Part shown: one piece after another, positions 56,543 through 64,000 of the stretch
Layout: each line of letters starts with the position of its first letter
Position numbering within the stretch: the stretch's first letter is position 1
DNA from: Albugo candida
Lineage: Eukaryota > Oomycota > Peronosporomycetes > Albuginales > Albuginaceae
NCBI GenBank assembly: GCA_905220665.1
Contig: CAJNAR010000179.1
Coordinates: 186,001-250,000 of the forward strand
DNA length: 64,000 bases
Reading direction: 5' to 3'
Position numbers and translations under genes: made by a program
Notes under the pieces: generated by a model
The model's database searches: none
What the model saw: the letters and a program-made list of their open reading frames with translations, nothing else
Told to the model about the DNA's origin: nothing

Positions 56543-57299
56543 CGCAGCGGCGAAGTTAGCGAGTAGTCAACACCGAATATTTTTTCGTTCCCACATGCAA
56601 CCAATCGTGCCTTAACCTTTCTACTGCGCCGTTTGCATCTGTCTTGATCTTAAACACCAACTTACTGTGTGGGCACGTTCCCCACGTTGTTATCCTCCAT
56701 TATTCGAGCATTGCTGTGTGCTAAACTTCAGCCTTCGAAGTGCGAATCGCTTTAGCGTGTGTCTTTGGGTCTGGCTCATAGGCTTGCAGCACGGTGGATA
56801 CAGAATCAATCGTATTCCTTCTAGCTTGCACCGCCTTCTTTGTTGATGCGCGTGTTACATAAGGGACACGCATCCATAGCTTGCTCTTCTCCTTGCCCTT
56901 CCTATTTTTGTCACTGTCGCAGCGATTTCAAGTTGTCCAAACGTCACCTTGAGCATCACATTTCTACCCTTAAGCTTGAGAATGTGTTGGAGCTGTCCCT
57001 TCTGCACGCTGGAAAGCGTCAGGATATTCCTCACATGTTGTGTAACACGACGACGTTGTCTTCACGAATATAAACACGGTGTCATCTGATCTCGTCGCTG
57101 CGCCTGACAATTGTGCACGCCTGCGCCCGATGTGCTAGCGAGCTCTTCTTTGGATCACGATACAAGGTACGCGTTGATCCAAATATAACGATGTCGCATA
57201 GCTCGGGAGCTTGCTTTGTCAATACTTCAATTGGCGATGCAGATTGGGATTGACGCTTGCAGAGATGCGATTAAACCGCGTCATTCCAGAGAGACAGCG

Positions 57300-58255
57300 A
57301 GTGGCTGCTTGCGAATATCATATATCATGACTTACAAAGTAAATCCACATTGTTGTATTATCCACCACCGTCAGTTCGCAATCCTGGGCCCAGCAATTGA
57401 AACTCTTCTCAAAGAAGATTCAGAAAATGCTCAAAATTCTTCGCCACTTGATCCTTGATTCGTGCGAGAAATAAGCGGCAGTAACTGTTCTTGTGGTCCA
57501 CGAAGTTGACGAGATACCGATTTTACATTAGATCCTTTGTTGTAATGGTTACTTTGAGGCCTAAGAGATAACACTACCAACACGGTCAATCGGCGAATGC
57601 ACGCCTGTGTCCTTCTTGGACTGCGCGCTCTTTCACTTCTTTGCTTTCGCGCATGTGAGACACGTCATTCACTCATGATCAGTAAGCCGGATTCCAGATC
57701 TAGGCTCACGTCCCATTCTATCAATAGTGTCGTAGGATAGATGGCCAAAACGGTGGTGAAAGTGCCCGAGCGTTCCTGAATGCACACCTTCATCAACTTC
57801 CTGGCTTTTGCTTCATCAATCGCGACAATGAACGTCTTCAATATCCCTTCGTCAACTCTTCCTTCTTGCGTCTCGATGACGAGCACGTTGTTGCACATCC
57901 CTACGTCAAACACGACGGATCCGGTATTGAGGGAGATAAGGGCTCGCCTGTGATTCTTATACTTGAGACCGTAACCTTTAAGCTCAAGCTTACCGTACGA
58001 CACGATATTGGGCGTTGGCAGCGGTGCGTAGTAGACTTCTGTAAGTCAGATAATACTTGCTTTTCCGCATGCCATCACGTGAATCACCACATTTACGACC
58101 ATCGTACGACGAAGCGTTTTTCCGTTGGCGACCAGGCATTTATCATCACATTCTATTGCATCTTCGAAAAGCGCCTCATCATTGACGAGATGCCTGCTAG
58201 ATCCACAAGCTGTCCTGGTCCTTGGTATCTTGTATGGACAAACTTTAGTTAACAA
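57300..58255 (-). pseudogene. Copia protease and integrase remnant
   Basis: The protease flap region near 58200 reads ACGSSRHLV where D-S-G-A-S-x-H is expected, so the catalytic Asp is lost by a local frame disturbance. GAG-pre-integrase and integrase follow: the zinc-finger end CLTCAKAKK near 57650, then the core with YLVNFVDHKNSYC, KNFEHFL and LRTDGGG. Many stop codons interrupt it, for example just after RRAFAD. Confidence 0.75.
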
Positions 58256-59456
58256 TGTCCTATGTCCTGATATTGTTCATATAAGTCCCCTTGACGCCAT
58301 TGTTTCTCTTCGCCTTATCCTTTCGTCAGGACAGACCGACTGGATGTGCCCGACTTTGCCACACCTAAGACACGTGCGCGTATCAACGGCGTGGCATGCT
58401 TTCAGCAACGTGTGTTACGATGTCATTGCCAAGGGAGGAAGTACTTCGCGTATCCAACTCGACCGACTGTGCGAAATTTGCAAGCTCTTTAGCTTGAGCA
58501 AGATAGTCGGGACGAGTCCCGTTGTAATTGGCCATTAGAACCGTCTGAAGCTCAGTCGACGCATAGTGCATAATATTCTCTAGCACTCGCGTCAGCGCCG
58601 CCACATGCATCGCTCACCGCCACCAAGTAAAGGTAAGTTTCATCCAGGTTCTCTTTGGATCCTCCTTCGCTGTAAAAAGCTTCATCGACCGCGATGCTGT
58701 GATACTTGTCTTGAATGTCTGAGGAAGACGCTCCCTAACGTGAGCAAGCGTTGGTGCTTGATACCACCATGTCTCGACCTTCTTGTTGTAGTAGCGCTCG
58801 GCCGTGCCGCTAGGGTAGTTGCCAAGCAGGTCAGTCTTTAGATATTCGGACCAGTCGAAACCACATGCCACTTGAGCGTACTGGACCTGACACATGAATG
58901 TCCTTCCCCAATCCAGAAAACCGGAGCCTATGCCTCGATACAGCTCGGAGCCATCGAATTTCCGGATAGTCAATCTTCTTTGAAGCTCGTCCGGGACTCT
59001 CATTGCTTACCGTGCGTCTGTCTTCATCCGCCGCTCATAATCCCGCGACTCCGCGAAAACCATGTCTGAATATGGAACGCATACCAGTGGCGCTGCTTGC
59101 GGTTCCCGCCATCCTGACTGCGCCGCGTTCCGGGCAGCTCCTTGTTGGGATAGACTTGTACGGCCCTGCCCAGTTCTTGGACGCATCGGCGAGTTCCCTA
59201 GTGCGTCGATGTGTATCGGTGTACCGATGCGACCATTGGCAAATGTAGAGCGGAACATCCCCTGCTAAATCGCATCCATCATGCGGTCTTCTTCATCGCG
59301 CTTCAGCTGTAAGACCTCTACCTGTACCATTCGCGCTTGCAGGTCGACGATAGTCGCTAGTGTTTGAGCGTTGACGTCATTCGCCCCTTTCGTGGGTCGT
59401 CGATACGCCTTGAGCCACTGCAGGAGACCCTTCGGTGCTTCCGTGACCGTCGCCAA
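58256..59456 (-). pseudogene. Copia gag remnant with zinc knuckle
   Basis: Frames at 59456-59265 (MATVTEAPKGLLQWLKAY), 59003-58614 (LTIRKFDGSELYRG, WSEYLKTDLLGNYP, YYNKKVETWW) and 58610-58383 are pieces of one gag protein. At 58372-58331 a CCHC knuckle CLRCGKVGHIQSVC (CX2CX4HX4C) is intact, followed by PDER. Several frameshifts separate the pieces. Confidence 0.82.
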
Positions 59457-59515
59457 ATCTGACTGGGGTTGGTGCGTTTAGCGTGCTTTCAGAAACAATT
59501 GTTTGGCTATCAACC

Positions 59516-59771
59516 TGTAGAGCGTGCGCAGTGCTCAGCAGGTGACAAACTGAATACTAAAAATATAATTAGGTCCTTAGTTCGCAAACTCTCTTGTTAC
59601 TCTAAGCCTACTGGTTTCTTCGACTATACCTTGATAGTTTTCCATACCGCGCATCACTAATCGTATAGTCGCGCAGTAGATATCGCCTGTCCGTGCGTCA
59701 GTAATCCTGCGCCGTAACCAACATGAATGGTGCGATGGCGTCACTTGACAACAACACATCCTTCTTCATCA
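59516..59771 (-). repeat. Copia LTR 3 (256 bp)
   Basis: It begins TGTAGAGCGTGCG and ends CTTCTTCATCA on the plus strand. It is nearly collinear with LTR1. On the minus strand it precedes the gag remnant, so it acts as the 5' LTR. Confidence 0.85.
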
Positions 59772-59776
59772 TACTA
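59772..59776. repeat. TACTA, candidate target-site duplication (right)
   Basis: TACTA follows LTR3 immediately and equals the five bases before LTR1. Confidence 0.5.
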
Positions 59777-60264
59777 AGCATCCATTCGAACACTCTGACT
59801 TAGATCGACTCGAAAGGAATATATGATCGAATGTGGATTACGAAGGGAGGGCATAGTGATACATTAAAGCTATTCCAGCACGCTACAAGTACCTTAGTCT
59901 CACTCGGATAAGTGTGTGGAAGAATATCTGTCGCGCTTGGTCAGGATGACGGAGTTGCTCGCGGACATGGATCGTAGAAAAGAATCAAACTGCCTAATTC
60001 CAAAGGAAAGGTGTTTAGCGTGCAGTGTGGGCTTCGTCATGGCGCTTGACGTATGGTAAATCCTATTGTCTGGGTCCGTCTCAAAGAGACAAGAGGTAGA
60101 CTGCAGTGCGGATCATGTCTACTGGTGAAGAAACAGAACACAAAGCCTCAGTCAAGAGTGTGAAGCGGCTCTACATGAGAACGCAGATGGTTCCTGGAGC
60201 ATAGAGCTGTACCATCGAAGTGTGTACGAGCTTCTCTCTTTGTCTGCACAGAGTTTGTGGTAGC
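59777..60264. other. Intergenic with a gag-like scrap
   Basis: Around 59917-59976 the plus strand reads VEEYLSRLVRMTELLADM, reminiscent of retrotransposon gag (UBN2) helices. It is opposite in orientation to the adjoining element. Otherwise nothing is seen. Confidence 0.3.
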
Positions 60265-62652
60265 GAGAAATCAGATCGATGCAGCTGATTGAAATGCTTG
60301 CGCTCAGCGAATGAGACGCATCAAGAAATTCTGAGAGCGTGGAATCACAAATGATGCTTCACCGTTATACGTCAGTGATGACAGTCAAATAGGGCACGAG
60401 CAAGCACACCATTGCTTTTTCGAACTTCTTTAGAGACGCACTTGATCCAGTATTTTTAACTAGTAACAAGCATTGAACACATCATTCCCGTAATGTGTCA
60501 CAAAGTGCATCAAAATTCTAATAATGCACTGCCTTCCTTTCGATTCAATAAACGATTCATTCACGATGTTTCCATTATCTGGTCAATTTCTGTCAACTCA
60601 ATCTTGAATTGGTCCATTCCCATTTTATTTTTTCTAATATATATCCGTTGAGGGCAAGGGGCTTCATCACGATATGGAACTACTATAGGAATCGGAGACG
60701 ACGAATTTCTTGCTATGCGACTCAATATAATGCTGTTCTTTACCTTCTATGCTCAATCCTATGACTGCTTTCATTCTCACTATTCAATTTACTTATGATG
60801 AACACCCGACAAGCAACAACAAACTCGAGACTAACCCGCCAACATGAACCGCGTTGATGGTGGCTATGTTCCAATTCAGGAGCAGCCACACCAGCGAGCC
60901 CGGCCAGCAACCTCAGCAAACTCAGCGACCGTCAGCACCGAGCTCCAAAGACTCCACAAAGAGAATGAGTCGCTCAAGAGAGAGATTGGTCATCTCAGGG
61001 CTTCGAAGGCTCACTCAGAGTCAGCATTTACGCACCAGAATGATGCGCTAGTCGAGCTAACAGAAATGAATCAAATGTTGAAACTGCGACTTCAGCAGCA
61101 AGCTACCGAGGTGGCTGACCAAAAGGACTGCATTGATAAGCTTTACTCGCAACTAAGAATGACTCAATCAGAATTAGAGGACCGAAAATTCAATCTAACA
61201 AAAGTTCAAACCGAGCATCAGTACGCAGTACGACTACTTGGTGAATATCATCAACAATCATAGCAAGTCCCAGCCAACAGTAATATCGTTTCAAAGCGTC
61301 CTGATACCCAAACTGATGATGAAACTTCACCAAATTTTTTTAAAAAGCTTGATAAAGCACTCAGACTCGAAAATGACGAGTTGCATCGCAAAGTCGATGA
61401 ATTGCGCGCAACAGTTGAGCACTTGCAGCATCAGATACAGCAACTTCAGCAACTTCTGGTATCGAAAAAACAAACAATTAATGTAGGAAGTGAGAATAGC
61501 TAATATTCTTTTTAATTAGGTAAGATCTCTTTTTCTGATTTGATTACCAAAAAAATATCGTCGTGTTTCCATGTTGTTGCATTCTCTCCGTCATAATAGA
61601 CAGTAGGCGCCGGTTGATACCGGTAAGAAGAGTGCGTGTGCACCAGTATTTCCTAGCATTACCTAGTACTAGCTTTACAGCGTAGTGTGGTGGACATGAA
61701 TGTGAAGAATACTGTACTTCTTCACAGTATCCACTAATTACAAGCTGGACATTGCCGTCTATTGCGTGCATGATGAACCGATCGAGAGACTTTGTTTTTT
61801 TTATATGTGATCTATTAGCAAAGTTAGGAACTCGTTCATCGAATTAATCTTGCGCTTGTAGCCATAACGTTTTGATATCTTGCAAAAGCAGTCTAATAGC
61901 GGCGCGAATTGAGAATAGAATAGTGTTATTATTGCAGCTACCGATTGTCCTACTTGCCGCTACAATCTTCCGAAGCTTATTTTGCGCATTGCTTCAATGT
62001 ACTCACCGCCGATCTCAAAAAGCTTAAGCGCTTGCGAAAACTGCCAAAAATACATTCTGAATCCGCAATCGTTAAATTTTATGTCTCTATGTGTCCTTGA
62101 GCATCTCTATGGTCTATGCTGACGACAGCTTCCTCTTAATCGAATCCTACCAGTACGCAGATGATGAATTTAGTCAACCTTGTGCTCGAACGTAGATGCC
62201 TAATTGTTTTTCACATCTTCTGGCTGGGATACACATATTCATTCACAGTGAAGCATTATGAACGCTCAGGATGGACAAAAATTGCAAAATTTGCTACAAT
62301 TAAACCGCTTCGCTATCCTGTAAAACCAGTATCTAAATACTCACTTTGTTTATCATTTTTCTACATTGATGTAGCGTGCAGTTATACATCATGCGGACTT
62401 GCAGAGATCTGTTACGGGAACGAATGCATGCGATCGAGTCCAAGATGACGCTCCAAATCAAGACCTTAGAACGCATTTATAATCAGTTTATTGTTTCTAG
62501 TTTTCAAAGTTTATACTGAATGAGTAGGTAAATATGAATGATGTGCGCCCCCTACAGCATGTTGATTAAGTGAAATAAGTGATGTGAATTACTAGTAGAG
62601 CTCATTTGTGCTGGGCCCACAAGTTGCTAAATCACCACTTCAGCACCATCGA
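60265..62652 (+). repeat. Segmental duplication, copy B
   Basis: This is a direct repeat of 47500-49574. It carries an extra segment of about 280 bp at roughly 62115-62400 between GAGCATCTCTATGG and AGAGATCTGTTACGGGAACG; in copy A the two flanking words are nearly adjacent. The intergenic part upstream of the gene shows small indels relative to copy A. Confidence 0.88.
60844..61503 (+). pseudogene. Coiled-coil gene, copy B, interrupted by TAG at codon 140
   Basis: From ATG 60844 the frame spans 220 codons to TAA 61501-61503, interrupted once by TAG at 61261-61263. Copy A has CAG at the same codon (48498-48500). Upstream of this stop it encodes 139 residues, including LQRLHKENESLKREIGHL and MNQMLKLRLQQQATEVADQ. 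After it the frame stays open (DELHRKVDELRATVEHLQHQ). The two copies show no length difference over 660 bp. Depending on readthrough this is a truncated or interrupted gene. Confidence 0.7.
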
Positions 62653-64000
62653 GCGCACGTTCGACTTTCTATGCTTTCATACACGACAGAGCCTTTCATC
62701 CGATGTGACAAAAAAAATTCTGACTTTCTTCAAGCCGTTTGGTGGGATGTTTAGTTCTTTTCTTCAATGAGCGCAAGCCGTTTTGTCGGAGCAACATGAA
62801 CTATAAGCAAGCCAAGGTTGAAGTAACGAGATCACGGCATGTACAATGAAGGCGGCATAGTGAGAGATCCTGCTCAATTTTTGTAAGGTAGCGGAATGTG
62901 TGTCGCATGCACATAACAATTCACTCAATTGCTGGCCGAAAAGCGCATCGGAAGAAAGTCTCAACTCCAAGTAAATTGATTAATCGATACCGAATTTACT
63001 CCGTGGTCCGAATTGAGTGTATATTGGCACTCGAAGGAAAGACCGTCACAGCCTTGAACCATAAATCAGCGAAAGAAATATCCTTCGGTGAGAAAGTCCA
63101 CAGGATACTAAACAACACCGTCGCAAATTTCGTAGGGTAAGATACTGGCACTGATATCAGGATTTCTAGACGTCGCCACATAAGATGTAGTTAGCTCGCT
63201 GGGATCACCCATGCAGACATGAAATTGCGATAGCGATTCAGGCGATTTCTCACGAAATGCAAGCAGAATGTAGACATGTATAGGTCCGGAAACGTGTTCA
63301 TGCGGAATTACTAACTCTGTGCTCTCAAACTGATGGAACGTTGGCAAGGAGAAGACTCCTTCCAGTTCAGCGCATGCAGAATCCATTCCGCGCAATTGTC
63401 CAATAAGGAAGTCTATCAGATCCATATTTTACAGTCACGCCATAGATATCTCAGACGCGTACGCTCATCTATGACGTCCGCTTCGCTTGATATATATTTG
63501 AGTCGAAGAGTTGAGTATCTGACTGACGATAAGCGCGCACAAAGTGGTTCTTGCATGATCGTCCGTTCGTCTTTTTCTACTCGGTTCCCTTCATCAGATA
63601 GCGCCGATACGTGAAGAGCTTATCTGTGTATCGAATAAATTGTGCCGAGTGCTCTTGTCGAAGTCGAGGCTTCACATCCCGAAGTCTCAGCGCAATCTCC
63701 TTCTTCATGCTTGCCTTCCTCGCATATAGCTACTGCCATAGCTACCGCGTCTTTTTCTCGAATTCTATCCATACTTGACGCGATACAAGCAGTGTGTTAC
63801 TTTTCATGGTTGATGATGGTGATTATCACTTTTGGGTATAATCGCATGACTATACTTGAAATTGATGCATCGTCATTACAATTGACTTTAAAAGGACTCT
63901 TTTCTTGCATTGGGGATTTTCAAGTTGTATAACGCCGAGTGTGATGGCCAATTGAGTTTTCTCACATTCCATTCCACCAATTCAATCTTACTTCTCCATT
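62653..64000. other. Terminal region, no supported gene
   Basis: Frames at 63108-63425 (minus) and 63642-63932 (plus, with one hydrophobic segment YFSWLMMVIITFG) have no recognisable domain. The stretch may hold decayed genes or part of one that continues beyond the window. Confidence 0.4.

Larger units (their letters stand above)
54981..59771 (-). mobile_element. Ty1/copia-type LTR retrotransposon, decayed
   Basis: This is a 4.79-kb element read on the minus strand between LTR3 (its 5' LTR) and LTR2 (its 3' LTR). Domain order gag, zinc knuckle, protease, integrase, RT, RNase H is that of the copia superfamily. Every domain is interrupted by stops or shifts. The five bases outside the two ends differ (CGAAA on the left, TACTA on the right), and no clear polypurine tract precedes LTR2. 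Confidence 0.9.

Noticed and set aside
63108..63425. Minus-strand 105-codon frame near the window end.
   Set aside because: Protein-like composition, but an in-frame stop lies directly upstream and no family or splice structure is visible.
1..64000. CRISPR arrays, bacterial operons or Shine-Dalgarno sites.
   Set aside because: The sequence is eukaryotic, with spliceosomal introns throughout; no regularly spaced identical repeats exist.
1..64000. tRNA or rRNA genes.
   Set aside because: I looked for B-box-like GGTTCGAATCC and rRNA-like blocks in the intergenic regions and saw none; a tRNAscan run would be decisive.

Overview
The window reads as nuclear DNA of a flagellated stramenopile, most probably a biotrophic oomycete of the Albugo (white rust) type. 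The reasons are a very gene-dense core with almost uniform introns of about 50-65 bp, an intraflagellar transport gene (IFT52) together with ordinary eukaryotic housekeeping genes, flanking regions with rapidly evolving secreted proteins, and degenerate LINE and Ty1/copia elements. The genus is an inference from gene content and structure, not from a database match.

Layout. 1-11.8 kb is accessory: a broken LINE (1-2.4 kb), a divergent secreted CAP-domain protein (3.8-4.5 kb), two decayed reading frames, a degenerate ~115-bp tandem repeat, and an intact secreted pepsin-like protein that seems to lack its catalytic motifs (7.4-8.6 kb). 11.8-47.2 kb is the core, with 28 intact-looking genes on both strands and gaps often below 100 bp. 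They include a hidden six-exon ubiquitin/NEDD8-like gene next to the deubiquitinase UCHL5; mitochondrial genes (TIM23, PHB2, SCO1, uS5m); membrane-trafficking genes (VPS41, AP-3 delta, TRAPPC2, a COPI-associated protein, a Sec14-like protein); nuclear-transport genes (NUP50, NUP54, NTF2); RPS9, LSM7, NAA25, a phosducin-like chaperone, IFT52; and a tandem pair of seven-helix membrane proteins. 47.2-64 kb is accessory again: a directly duplicated ~2-kb segment (47.5-49.6 and 60.3-62.7 kb) carrying a coiled-coil gene, each copy broken by one different nonsense codon. Between the two copies lies a block bounded by LTRs, with a second pepsin-like secreted gene (50.6-51.7 kb) and a decayed minus-strand copia element (55-59.8 kb).

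Most core genes are split. I rebuilt their exons by hand from GT/AG sites, and every reconstruction closes in frame and restores a family-typical sequence. The most unusual features are the LTR-bracketed secreted gene with a matching 5-bp TACTA at the outer ends, the family of probable aspartic-protease pseudoenzymes, the Gln72 ubiquitin-like protein, and the twin nonsense-broken duplicates.
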